This document shows, in pieces, positions 1-7,260 of a DNA stretch of 11,319 nucleotides (positions within the stretch are counted from its first letter, which is position 1; each line of letters starts with the position of its first letter). The stretch is taken from the NCBI GenBank assembly GCA_013044415.1, contig JABEUO010000112.1:1-11319 (forward strand), in the 5' to 3' direction. The translations under genes were made by a program, and so were the position numbers. A model generated the notes under the pieces. It searched no databases, was not told the origin of the DNA, and worked only from the letters and a program-made list of their open reading frames with translations. This DNA is from Acidimicrobiaceae bacterium (GTDB taxonomy: Bacteria; Actinomycetota; Acidimicrobiia; Acidimicrobiales; Acidimicrobiaceae).

Positions 1-1179
1 CTGGAGTTCCTTAGACCTCTGGAGGACCTCTTGCACCCTTCGGGCAACGTTATAGTGCCTATCACCGACGATGTGCGGTGCCAGGATGTTTGAAGTCGAA
101 CTCAGTGGATCGACCGCCGGGTAGATACCCATCGAGGCGATCGACCTTGAAAGCTCGGTAGTTGCGTCTAGGTGGGTAAAGGTAGTGAATGGCGCCGGAT
201 CGGTATAGTCGTCGGCTGGAACGTAGACCGCTTGCAATGAGGTGATGGAGCGCCCCTTAGTCGAAGTGATTCGCTCCTGAAGTTCACCCATCTCATCTGC
301 GAGTGTCGGCTGGTAACCGACCGCCGAAGGAATACGGCCCAACAGCGCAGAGACCTCAGACCCAGCCTGAACAAAGCGGAAGATATTGTCAACGAAGAGG
401 AGAACGTCCTGCCCCTTGACGTCCCTGAAGTACTCGGCCATCGTCAGGGCGGAGAGCGCTACCCTCAGGCGAACCCCTGGGGGCTCGTCCATCTGGCCAT
501 AGACCAAGGCGGCCTTAGCGATAACGCCCGACTCCTGCATTTCAAGCCACAGGTCGGTACCCTCACGGGTCCTCTCACCGACGCCGGCGAATACCGAAAC
601 GCCACCGTGCTGCTGCGCAACGCGGTTGATCATCTCCATGATCAGAACGGTCTTGCCTACCCCGGCTCCACCGAATAGTCCGATCTTGCCACCCTGGACG
701 TAGGGCTCGAGGAGGTCGATGACCTTAATACCGGTCTCGAACATCTGGGCCCTCGGCTCCAGTTCCGCATACGGCGGCGCAGGGCGGTGAATTTCCCACT
801 GGTCGTCGATCTGATCGCCGTACTCGCCCTTATCGAGGATCTTCCCGGTCACGTTGAAGACATGACCCAAAACCCCTTCGCCCACCGGGACGGTTATGCC
901 CCTGCCGGTGTTCCTGACGATAGCGCCCCTCTTGAGGCCGTCGGTGGGCTTCATACAGACGCATCGCACACGACCCTCGCCGATCTGCTGGGCAACCTCG
1001 GCGATAATGGTGATCTCCTCACCATCGATAGTCATCGCTATCTCGACCGCCTGGTTGATGTTTGGAATTGCATCCGGTGGAAACTCGACGTCGACGACCG
1101 GTCCCGCAATCGATACGACCCTGCCGTCCTCAGAGGACTTCTCTACTTCCTCGACCTTATTAGAGGCTTGACTGCTCAT
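1..1179 (-). CDS. atpD: ATP synthase F1 subunit beta, C-terminus cut by window edge
   Basis: Catalytic subunit of the F1 head of the F1Fo ATP synthase, which makes ATP from ADP and phosphate on the cytoplasmic face of the membrane. 393 codons are visible with no stop; the family is usually about 470 residues, so roughly the last 80 are missing. Visible signatures are the Walker A motif GGAGVGKT at residues 170-177, the catalytic glutamate in GERTREG (E202, 26 residues after the Walker lysine as in E. coli), and the Walker B strand VLLFVDNIFRF ending in D264. The chosen ATG at 1179 gives an acidic N-terminal lead (MSSQASNKVEEVEK) before the beta-barrel sequence RVVSIAGPVVDVEF. The nearest Shine-Dalgarno, AAGGAG at 1193-1198, is 13 nt away, which is long, so the start is slightly uncertain. 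It follows atpG after a 31-nt gap and is expected to be followed by atpC outside the window. Confidence 0.97.
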   Translation of the reverse strand, partial: MSSQASNKVEEVEKSSEDGRVVSIAGPVVDVEFPPDAIPNINQAVEIAMTIDGEEITIIAEVAQQIGEGRVRCVCMKPTDGLKRGAIVRNTGRGITVPVGEGVLGHVFNVTGKILDKGEYGDQIDDQWEIHRPAPPYAELEPRAQMFETGIKVIDLLEPYVQGGKIGLFGGAGVGKTVLIMEMINRVAQQHGGVSVFAGVGERTREGTDLWLEMQESGVIAKAALVYGQMDEPPGVRLRVALSALTMAEYFRDVKGQDVLLFVDNIFRFVQAGSEVSALLGRIPSAVGYQPTLADEMGELQERITSTKGRSITSLQAVYVPADDYTDPAPFTTFTHLDATTELSRSIASMGIYPAVDPLSSTSNILAPHIVGDRHYNVARRVQEVLQRSKELQ

Positions 1180-1210
1180 CTCTGCTCTTCTGCTCCTTAT
1201 GCGACTTGAC

Positions 1211-2152
1211 TCAGCTCGCCTTGGGCGAGTTGTTTTTGAATTCCACGAGTTGGCTCTCAGACTCCCAGTCGGAGCTGCTGCCTAGGGCCTCGGCCCCGCC
1301 CACTATCTCCATGATCTCCGTGGTAATGGCATCCTGTCGGGCTCTGTTCATAACCCTCGAAAGGCTCTTGATGAGCTCTTCGGCATTCTCCGTTGCGGCG
1401 GCCATCGCCCGCTGCTTTGCCGCAAGCTCCGAGGCAGAAGCCTCGAGCAGGAGGGCGAAGATCTTAGACTCGACAAACTGCTTTAGAAGTGGATCGATGA
1501 TCACTTCGGGGGATGGCTCGTACTCGAAATCGTAAGAAGTCTTGGTATCCGAGGCGAAGATATCTGGATCTATCGGAGCCAAGCGGGACTTCTCAAGTTT
1601 CTGCGTTCCCGCCGAGAGGAACCTGGTCGAGATGACATCGACCGCGGATATCTCCCCGGCCTCAAATGGGGCCAAGATCATCTCCGCTATCTTCCGGGCG
1701 TCTTGATAACTCGGACGATCGGAAATGTGCATCAACGAGCCCTCTACGGGAATCTCCCGGTATCGGAAGTAGGCCTCACCTTTGCGTCCAACCACAACCA
1801 CCCTGGTCTTTAGGCCCTGGGCCTCTCGGGAACGAATCAACCTCTCCGCCATGCGTAATGCGGTCGAGTTGTAACCACCGCAAAGGCCGCGGTCTGCGAC
1901 CATCACGACCAGTCCCAAAACCTTGGACTCGTCACCCTGTCCGAGATAGCGGCTCTTAGGCAAGGACGACCCTGCGGCAAGGTCACGAACTACCTCAGAG
2001 AGCTGCTCGTAGTAGGGCCGAGCCGAGGAGATCCTCCCCATCGCCCTTACAATGCGCGAAGACGCTATCAGCTCCATGGCACGGGTTATCTTCTTGGTCG
2101 ACTGGACACTCTTGATCCGTCGCCTCAGTATCCTCTCCTGGCCACCAGCCAT
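1211..2152 (-). CDS. atpG: ATP synthase F1 subunit gamma
   Basis: Central rotor shaft that couples rotation of the c-ring to the catalytic sites of the alpha3beta3 head. 313 residues, slightly longer than the usual 285-300. The N-terminal helix begins MAGGQERILRRRIKSVQST and continues to about residue 55. The Rossmann-like middle carries ADRGLCGGYN at 86-95. The C-terminal helix has the family signature NRARQDAITTEIMEIVGGAEAL at about 269-290, whose ARQDAITTEI part lies at 271-280. A polar tail of about 22 residues follows and accounts for the extra length. The ATG lies only 6 nt after the atpA stop, so translation is probably coupled to atpA; a G-rich run in the end of atpA, about 11 nt upstream, could serve as a weak ribosome binding site. 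Confidence 0.97.
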   Translation of the reverse strand: MAGGQERILRRRIKSVQSTKKITRAMELIASSRIVRAMGRISSARPYYEQLSEVVRDLAAGSSLPKSRYLGQGDESKVLGLVVMVADRGLCGGYNSTALRMAERLIRSREAQGLKTRVVVVGRKGEAYFRYREIPVEGSLMHISDRPSYQDARKIAEMILAPFEAGEISAVDVISTRFLSAGTQKLEKSRLAPIDPDIFASDTKTSYDFEYEPSPEVIIDPLLKQFVESKIFALLLEASASELAAKQRAMAAATENAEELIKSLSRVMNRARQDAITTEIMEIVGGAEALGSSSDWESESQLVEFKNNSPKAS

Positions 2153-2158
2153 CTAAGG

Positions 2159-3688
2159 TCAGGCCCCCTTCTTGACGGAGGGGTCAAATCCGGCCTTGAA
2201 CTCGGCGATCAAGTCGTCTAATACCTTGCGCTCTGGAAGCTTTCCGGTCTCGGCTATCTGGGTCCTAACCGAAGAGTAGCGGGCACCGGCGAACTCGATC
2301 AGCTCTGCGATGAACCTACCAACCTCGCTAACAGGCACGTCGTCGGTAGCGCCCGAAGTACCGGCGTAGATCGAAATTATCTGATCCTCCACCTCGACCG
2401 GGGCGTTCTGCTTCTGCTTGAGGATCTCGGTTAGCCGATATCCACGATCGAGCTGGGCCTGGGAAACCTTATCTAGCTCAGAACCGAAGGCCGCAAAGGC
2501 CTCCAACTCACGAAACTGTGCTAAGTCGAGCTTTAGTGATCCAGAGACCGACTTCATGGCCGAGATCTGAGCTGCACCGCCCACCCTCGAAACCGAGATA
2601 CCGACGTTGATCGCCGGGCGGACCCCGGAATAGAAGAGGTCGGAGTCCAAATAGACCTGGCCATCGGTGATTGAAATGACGTTCGTCGGGATATACGCCG
2701 AGACGTCTCCGGCCTTAGTTTCGATAATAGGCAGTGCGGTAAGTGAGCCGCCACCCATCGCGTCGGAGAGCTTTGCGGCCCTCTCGAGGAGACGGGAATG
2801 GAGGTAGAAGACGTCGCCCGGGTAGGCCTCGCGGCCCGGTGGCCTTCTAAGTAGTAGCGCTAGCTGACGATACGCCTCGGCCTGCTTGGAGAGGTCATCG
2901 TAGACGATCAGTGCGTGCTCGCCATTCTCCATCCAGTGCTGCCCCATAGCACAGCCCGAGTATGGAGCCAAATACTTGAAGGGAGCAGGATCCGACGCTG
3001 GGGCACAGACGATAACGGTGTACTCCATTGCGCCACCGGCTTCTAGGACCGCCTGAGCGGAGGCGATAGTAGAGCCCTTCTGTCCGATCGCAACGTAGAT
3101 ACACTTGACACCCTTGCCTTTTTGGTTCAGGATGGTGTCGAGAGCGACCGAGGTCTTCCCGGTCTTGCGGTCGCCGATGATCAGCTCGCGCTGCCCACGA
3201 CCTATAGGGGTCATCGAGTCGATCGCCTTGATCCCGGTCTGCAACGGTTCGCATACCGGTTGACGATCGACGATTCCCGGGGCCTGTACTTCGAGGCGCC
3301 TCGAATGGGGCGTATCGATCTGCCCCTTAGCGTCTATCGGTTCGCCCAGGGCGTTGACAACCCGACCGAGGAGGGCGTCGCCGACGGGGACGGAGAGGAT
3401 CTTGCCCGTCGAATGGACGATAAATCCCTCATCGACGGTGGATACGTCTCCCAAAATGACGGCACCGATGGAGTCTTCGTCGAGGTTGAGCGCTAGACCG
3501 ACAGTTCCACCTTGGAACTCGAGTAGTTCGTTGACCGAAGCATCCGGAAGGCCAGAGACCCTCGCTATCCCGTCAAAGACCTCGAGGACACGACCAACCT
3601 GCTCGCCTTCGACGGAAGCAACGTAACCTTCGAGGCGTCTCTTGAGGACCTCTGCGATCTCGTCTGACCTGATAGATAATGGTTCCAT
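2159..3688 (-). CDS. atpA: ATP synthase F1 subunit alpha
   Basis: Non-catalytic nucleotide-binding subunit of the F1 head, alternating with beta. 509 residues, normal for the family. The N-terminal region includes the beta-barrel segment VGRVLEVFDGIARVSGLP (31-48). Walker A is GDRKTGKT at 172-179 and Walker B is ALIVYDD, ending at D265. The alpha/beta signature PAINVGISVSRVG is at 358-370, with the interface arginine R368. There is no long C-terminal extension of the kind reported for mycobacterial alpha, where it suppresses ATP hydrolysis; the protein ends shortly after the canonical last helices. The ATG at 3688 has a good ribosome binding site (AGGGAG, 8 nt upstream) in the 32-nt gap after atpH, so alpha can be initiated independently. 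Confidence 0.98.
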   Translation of the reverse strand: MEPLSIRSDEIAEVLKRRLEGYVASVEGEQVGRVLEVFDGIARVSGLPDASVNELLEFQGGTVGLALNLDEDSIGAVILGDVSTVDEGFIVHSTGKILSVPVGDALLGRVVNALGEPIDAKGQIDTPHSRRLEVQAPGIVDRQPVCEPLQTGIKAIDSMTPIGRGQRELIIGDRKTGKTSVALDTILNQKGKGVKCIYVAIGQKGSTIASAQAVLEAGGAMEYTVIVCAPASDPAPFKYLAPYSGCAMGQHWMENGEHALIVYDDLSKQAEAYRQLALLLRRPPGREAYPGDVFYLHSRLLERAAKLSDAMGGGSLTALPIIETKAGDVSAYIPTNVISITDGQVYLDSDLFYSGVRPAINVGISVSRVGGAAQISAMKSVSGSLKLDLAQFRELEAFAAFGSELDKVSQAQLDRGYRLTEILKQKQNAPVEVEDQIISIYAGTSGATDDVPVSEVGRFIAELIEFAGARYSSVRTQIAETGKLPERKVLDDLIAEFKAGFDPSVKKGA

Positions 3689-3720
3689 GAGCTAAGCTCC
3701 CTGATTATGAGTGGGGTTAA

Positions 3721-4587
3721 TTAACTGCTTGAACTCAGGCGAACCCTGAGTTGATCTATACGGCGCCTCGCGGAACCGTCGAAAATCTCATCACCAACTA
3801 CTGCGACTACCCCCGCCAGTAAAGACGGGTCCACCATCGCCCTGGCTTCGAGTTCGCGGCCGACATTAGCGACCAGCGAGAGACGGATCCTTTCGATCTC
3901 CTGCGGGCTCAATGGGCGGGCGCTGCGTAGCTGGCAGACAAAGAGATTGCGTTCTTGTGCGGCTATGGCTACAAGTCCGTCGATAATTTCGACTATGTCC
4001 CGCACCACCGTTATCGATACCGCGTAACGAGCCACTTCCCAGCTCAAATTGGAGGTCTTCTCCTTGAGCAGGTCATCGACGATGGCGCACCTCTGAGACG
4101 GATGGCTGCCCATTCCGGACAACGCACGCCGCAAGGGGCGATTAGCCTCGATAGAACGGGCGAATCTGAAGAGCTGATCTTCGCATATCTCGAGGTCGAG
4201 AGGGTTAGCCAGACCAAAGAGTGCCTTGGCAAAGCCGTTGGCCCTGGACTTGGTCGAATCGGCTCCAACGTAGTTTGCGAGATCGTCTACCTCTAAGAGT
4301 CGAACGGTCTCTGTGAATGTATCGAGTATGTACTTAGGGGCCTCGGACATCACGATAGTCTGTCCCAGCTTTATCGCCAGGGCATTCGAGCGAGCTAGCA
4401 GATCACCGACTATCTCGGCCTTCGCCCTTGGGGAAAATGACGGATCACCAAGGACCTCCATGAGATCCTTGGAAGATTCGATTGCCCTTTTGAGTTCGGC
4501 TATCGCAGAGGCGACTTCGGCCAGCGTGCCCGCCTCTTCCGAGCGGACTCGAATAGCTTCTACGTAACCCCTAACTGACTCGTTCAC
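3721..4587 (-). CDS. atpH: ATP synthase subunit delta, enlarged by a duplicated N-terminal domain
   Basis: Peripheral-stalk subunit that ties the top of F1 to subunit b. 288 residues, about 110 more than the usual 175-185. Residues 113-288 form a normal delta: a helical domain opening with SRANGFAKALFGLAN, and the C-terminal signature VDPSLLAGVVAVVGDEIFDG at about 252-271. Residues 1-110 are extra but resemble the same helical domain. Residues 37-64 align without gaps to 147-174, with 9 of 28 identical, including a shared IVxDLL end. This is an internal duplication with a 110-residue offset. The start is GTG at 4587, overlapping the atpF stop by four bases (GTGA), so it is probably translationally coupled to subunit b. 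In mycobacteria b and delta are one protein with an insertion of similar size between them; here the genes remain separate. Confidence 0.95.
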   Translation of the reverse strand: MNESVRGYVEAIRVRSEEAGTLAEVASAIAELKRAIESSKDLMEVLGDPSFSPRAKAEIVGDLLARSNALAIKLGQTIVMSEAPKYILDTFTETVRLLEVDDLANYVGADSTKSRANGFAKALFGLANPLDLEICEDQLFRFARSIEANRPLRRALSGMGSHPSQRCAIVDDLLKEKTSNLSWEVARYAVSITVVRDIVEIIDGLVAIAAQERNLFVCQLRSARPLSPQEIERIRLSLVANVGRELEARAMVDPSLLAGVVAVVGDEIFDGSARRRIDQLRVRLSSSS

Positions 4588-5114
4588 TTGCTGGACGCCT
4601 CCGATTCAGCCAAGAACGATGCGATCAAAGGATCAAAGGATGACCTGTCGAGCTGGCTTTGCAGGATCTTCTCCGCAAGCTCGAGGGCTAGATCGGCGAT
4701 GTCGCCTCGAAGCTCAAAGGCCAGCCTCTGTCGCTCCGCTTCGAGGGCCTCTTCGGCCCTTTGGCGCATCTCTGCTACTTCACCCTCGGCCCTTTTTACC
4801 AGATCGGCCTTGATCACCTCGGCGGTCTTGCGTGCCTCGTCTATTAAGCGGGTGCTCTCATGACGGGCTTCAGCGAGTTGAGCTTCGGCCTTCGCCCTAT
4901 CGAGTTCGGCTTCATTACGTGCCCGCTCGGCCGCCTCTATGTCTCCCCTGATCTTCTCTGACCTATCCTTGAGCATCTTGGAAATAGGTGGGAATGCCAC
5001 CTTTGCCAAGATGGCCATCAGGACAAAAAAGGACAGAACCGACCAGATGATCTCCCCCGATGCCGGAAGGATCGGGTTGGAAGACTGAGAAGCTGCGAGA
5101 AGGATACTAACCAT
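4584..5114 (-). CDS. atpF: ATP synthase Fo subunit b
   Basis: Membrane-anchored peripheral-stalk subunit that links subunit a in the membrane to delta and alpha on F1. 176 residues. It has a short N-terminal segment, one membrane helix at about 21-41 (EIIWSVLSFFVLMAILAKVA), then the family junction FPPISKMLKDR and a long charged helix rich in Ala, Glu, Arg and Lys to about residue 150, predicted to form a coiled coil. The last residues are acidic. This is a full-length ordinary b; no second b or b-prime gene is visible. The ATG directly follows the TAG of atpE with no gap and has no clear ribosome binding site, so expression probably depends on coupling to atpE. It overlaps atpH by four bases. 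Confidence 0.96.
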   Translation of the reverse strand: MVSILLAASQSSNPILPASGEIIWSVLSFFVLMAILAKVAFPPISKMLKDRSEKIRGDIEAAERARNEAELDRAKAEAQLAEARHESTRLIDEARKTAEVIKADLVKRAEGEVAEMRQRAEEALEAERQRLAFELRGDIADLALELAEKILQSQLDRSSFDPLIASFLAESEASSK

Positions 5115-5387
5115 CTAGCCGGTGTACTTCAAGAGAATGAAAACGACGAAGCCGATCAGAGCGAGAGCTTCTGCAAGGGCGAAGCCCAAGAAAGCAAGTG
5201 CCCTAACTGGTCCAGCCGTCTCAGGCTGCCTAGCGATAGCTTGAATCGCTTGACCAAAAACTATACCGATTCCAACTCCCGGTCCCAAAGCGGCTAGGCC
5301 GTAGGCCAAGCCGGCACCAAGCTCGGCGAGACCCTTCCTCAGGTCGGGGTTGGCAACTGCCACGATTGCCAATATCGAGTGGAACAC
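5115..5387 (-). CDS. atpE: ATP synthase Fo subunit c (proton-carrying ring subunit)
   Basis: Proteolipid that forms the rotating c-ring; each copy carries one proton. 90 residues in two membrane helices. Helix 1 has the glycine-repeat packing motif GPGVGIGIVFG (about 35-45). The polar loop ARQPE (52-56) contacts gamma and epsilon. Helix 2 carries the essential carboxylate E73 in ALAEALALIGFV. The residue after E73 is Ala rather than the Ser/Thr of sodium-binding rings, which fits proton coupling. The N-terminus has about 20 residues before the helix-1 core. Start is GTG at 5387, chosen because AGGAGG lies 7 nt upstream. This is the strongest ribosome binding site noted in the operon, which suits a subunit needed in many copies per complex. 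It follows a 210-nt non-coding gap. Confidence 0.97.
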   Translation of the reverse strand: MFHSILAIVAVANPDLRKGLAELGAGLAYGLAALGPGVGIGIVFGQAIQAIARQPETAGPVRALAFLGFALAEALALIGFVVFILLKYTG

Positions 5388-5394
5388 CCAGATT

Positions 5395-5400
5395 CCTCCT
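5395..5400 (-). promoter_or_regulatory. Strong ribosome binding site of atpE
   Basis: AGGAGG, a perfect Shine-Dalgarno core, sits 7 nt before the GTG of atpE. It decides that start and is stronger than the sites of neighbouring genes, several of which start by overlap or direct juxtaposition with the previous stop. Confidence 0.85.
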
Positions 5401-5597
5401 ACAGATCATCTAACTTAGTCCAAAAGCCGTAAACGACCCTTTGTAGCTGGACCTTCCTCCAACCCTTAGGCAACACATCCCTGCATGGCCTTTGGGCACC
5501 CCTGAACCCTCGAACGGACTTGGCCGTATTTGGATCCAGCGAACTAGTGAACTCGGCCTGCGTCCTTATGGCCGCAAACCTACGCTAATTAAAACTC
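5401..5597 (-). other. Non-coding atpB-atpE intercistronic leader
   Basis: This is the only long gap inside the ATP synthase operon, 210 nt in all counting the ribosome binding site of atpE. On the minus strand several stop codons follow the atpB stop at once (TAA, then another TAA in the same frame). I see no convincing gene. Weak inverted repeats are present: CGGCC/GGCCG at 5554-5558 and 5570-5574 with an 11-nt loop, and GTCCA/TGGAC near the atpE end at about 5416-5452. None is followed by a T-run, so no intrinsic terminator is supported. No good -35/-10 pair was found. The gap may be an RNA leader that raises translation of subunit c or a processing site, but that is inference. Confidence 0.4.
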
Positions 5598-6371
5598 TTA
5601 GTGACTCCCCGCCATCGACTCACCTATGTACACCGCAGTGAGGATCGTAAAGATGAATGCCTGCAAGGCACTAACGAAGATCTCATAGCCGGTAAGGACG
5701 GTAAGCATTGCAAATGGCAACGGTAGCAGCACAAGCGAAATACTCTTCGCAAACATCGCCTCAGATAGGGCGGCAAAGGTAATTAATAGAAGGTGCCCGG
5801 CGAGCATATTCCCAAATAACCGGATAGCGAGTGCGAAGGGGCGAACAAAGAAGGTTGAAAGGATCTCGAGCGGCACCAGCAGGATCAAGAGTGCTCCCGG
5901 GACACCCGAGGGCACGACGCTGTGCTTGAAGTAGCTAGCGAAGCCCTGCTTTTTGATTCCAACCACGATAAAGGTAACCCAAACGGTGATCGCCAACGGG
6001 AGTGTCACGCCCATCCTCGCGGTAGCCGGCATCTGAAAGACCGGTATCACCTCAAAGAGGTTATTGATGAGGATGAAGAAGAAGAGGCCACAGAGGTAGG
6101 GGAGCCAGACGAGCCCATCGGGTCCCATAATGTCCAACACGATCGAGTTGGTAATGAAATCGACGCCCGCTTCGACGACGTTCTGTACCCCAGTCGGGAC
6201 GAGGGCCTTCTTCTTGCCAGCGGTATAAAAGAGTATGAAGGTTATCGCAGTCGCCAGGACCGCCGTCAAGGTGACCTTGTTAAAGGCGAGCGCGCTGCCG
6301 CCGAGGAAAAATGGCTTCCAGTTAAGGACCTCACCGATCGGCGGGAAGTTGACTGCGCCCAAGATCGACAT
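5598..6371 (-). CDS. atpB: ATP synthase Fo subunit a
   Basis: Stator membrane subunit that forms the two proton half-channels beside the c-ring. 257 residues from the ATG at 6371. A start two codons upstream, GTG at 6377, would overlap the atpI stop as GTGA. The ATG is preferred because AAGGAG lies 5 nt before it, whereas the GTG overlaps that same site. Multiple hydrophobic helices are visible. The essential arginine is R184 in the signature AIRLFGNMLAGH. Nine residues later is H193, where E. coli has E219, and E230 lies where E. coli has H245. This is the swapped His/Glu pairing known from mitochondria and many bacteria. Q237 in ALQAFIFTILTAVYI matches E. coli Q252. The start lies at the end of atpI and the gene is followed by the long gap before atpE. 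Confidence 0.96.
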   Translation of the reverse strand: MSILGAVNFPPIGEVLNWKPFFLGGSALAFNKVTLTAVLATAITFILFYTAGKKKALVPTGVQNVVEAGVDFITNSIVLDIMGPDGLVWLPYLCGLFFFILINNLFEVIPVFQMPATARMGVTLPLAITVWVTFIVVGIKKQGFASYFKHSVVPSGVPGALLILLVPLEILSTFFVRPFALAIRLFGNMLAGHLLLITFAALSEAMFAKSISLVLLPLPFAMLTVLTGYEIFVSALQAFIFTILTAVYIGESMAGSH

Positions 6372-6373
6372 CG

Positions 6374-6820
6374 TCACTCCTTCCCAGCCTTTGGCCTAAT
6401 ACCCGAATACGCCATATAGGCAGTCACTCGTCTAGCCTCCCATGAAACCGCGGCTACGTGGGCAACAATCAAGGTCATCCCCAATGCTTTCAAACTCATC
6501 CAGCTGGCCGTAGCTACCGGTATCACCGCTACGGTTAGCAGCGCTAAATCAAAAAAGAAGCTGCCCATAGCGGCCCCCATGAGTGCGACCGGAGAGATCC
6601 TACCGCCCCATACGAGCGCTTTCGCCGCAACTATAAAATTGATAATGACTAGCAACAATGCATATAGCGACGAATAGAGGCCATTATTTCCCCATAGGTA
6701 GTAGGAGAGGGCCACGAGTATCGGCCCTAGAACAACCGCCGCGATGGCCATACCCTTTGCAAGGCTTGCCTCTGGGCCATCTCCGATGGGTGGACTTTGC
6801 GATTCGGTCAGGTTGAACAC
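6374..6820 (-). CDS. atpI: AtpI-like membrane protein of the ATP synthase operon
   Basis: Small membrane protein, 148 residues, with four likely membrane helices at about 22-42, 49-70, 77-101 and 108-126 and a basic C-terminal tail ending PKAGKE. Its position directly before atpB, its size and its topology fit the AtpI family. Members of that family have been proposed to help c-ring assembly or, with AtpZ, to move Mg2+ or Ca2+. The role here is taken from family and position, since sequence conservation in AtpI is weak. The start is GTG at 6820, immediately after the TAG of the upstream gene with no gap. An AAGGGG site 8 nt upstream, inside the preceding gene, supports it. It ends within a few bases of the atpB start. 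Confidence 0.8.
   Translation of the reverse strand: MFNLTESQSPPIGDGPEASLAKGMAIAAVVLGPILVALSYYLWGNNGLYSSLYALLLVIINFIVAAKALVWGGRISPVALMGAAMGSFFFDLALLTVAVIPVATASWMSLKALGMTLIVAHVAAVSWEARRVTAYMAYSGIRPKAGKE
6377..6382 (-). promoter_or_regulatory. Ribosome binding site deciding the atpB start
   Basis: AAGGAG lies 5 nt before the ATG at 6371, within the last codons of the atpI-like gene. The alternative GTG at 6377 begins inside this site and so cannot use it, which favours the ATG. Confidence 0.75.
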
Positions 6821-7231
6821 CTACTTATCCCCTTGATCTTTGCCCAAAATCTTCGCCGATCCCTCAATATCTTCAGGTATCGTCAGATCCCCGCCCAACA
6901 GGCCGCCGATCCCGGCGCCTGGAGGGAGATCCTCTTTTTTCCTAATTGGGTATTCGGCCTTTTTGGAGAGGTCGACGAATACGTAATAGTACTTGACCGC
7001 AGTACCGATAATTCCGAGAGCCCCGAGGATGACCACATACCAAGGGGAATGAAAGTGTGAAGAGAGGTAGTAACCGATCCCGAGGAGGATAAATGGTACA
7101 CCGAGTATCTCAACGGCCGATGCGATCCCGTCGGTTACACCTGTTACCGCCCCGGCGACTGGATTGTCGTTAGCGTCCCTCCCGGTCGGCTTGATGAGCA
7201 TACCGACGAGCGACCGCCTAGTCTTGGTCAC
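6821..7231 (-). CDS. AtpZ-like small membrane protein, first gene of the atp operon
   Basis: 136-residue protein with two predicted membrane helices at about 38-57 and 63-86, joined by a short loop (SSHFHSPW). The pattern of Gly, Ala-Val-Glu, then GIGYYL, then SPW and a second glycine-rich helix resembles the AtpZ / ATPase_gene1 family found beside AtpI at the head of atp operons. It has a longer basic N-terminus than I recall for AtpZ and a C-terminal tail of about 48 mostly polar residues containing a glycine-rich stretch (PPGAGIGGLLGGD). The family function is uncertain; an assembly or divalent-cation role with AtpI has been proposed in Bacillus. Start is GTG at 7231 with GGGAG 4 nt upstream. 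The assignment rests on topology and position and is moderate. Confidence 0.65.
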   Translation of the reverse strand: MTKTRRSLVGMLIKPTGRDANDNPVAGAVTGVTDGIASAVEILGVPFILLGIGYYLSSHFHSPWYVVILGALGIIGTAVKYYYVFVDLSKKAEYPIRKKEDLPPGAGIGGLLGGDLTIPEDIEGSAKILGKDQGDK

Positions 7232-7257
7232 TTCGCTCCCTCTTGGTCAACTCTTGG
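7222..7257 (-). repeat. Short direct repeats across the atpZ-like start
   Basis: On the minus strand TGACCAAGA occurs twice exactly, at 7241-7249 and 7222-7230 (19 bases apart). The second copy starts inside the GTG start codon. A shorter related copy, CCAAGA, is at 7252-7257. An inverted match of 8 bases, CTCTTGGC on the plus strand at 7251-7258 and GCCAAGAG at 7393-7400, brackets the intergenic region. This may be a local duplication or a binding site; it could also be chance at this length. Confidence 0.4.
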
Positions 7258-7260
7258 CTC

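Noticed and set aside
787..1209. Long plus-strand open frames lying opposite atpD, such as a 140-codon one
   Set aside because: They are antisense to a clear beta subunit and have no family resemblance; long antisense frames are common opposite GC-rich genes. The same applies to plus-strand frames opposite atpA, atpB, glyA, wecA and sua5.
4623..4638. Tandem GATCAAAG repeat
   Set aside because: Lies in the atpF C-terminal coding sequence, is only two 8-base units and is explained by the codons there.
5410..5499. Open frame of 29 codons starting with GTG on the minus strand in the atpB-atpE gap
   Set aside because: No spaced ribosome binding site, no recognisable features and easily explained by chance; conservation would be needed to support it.
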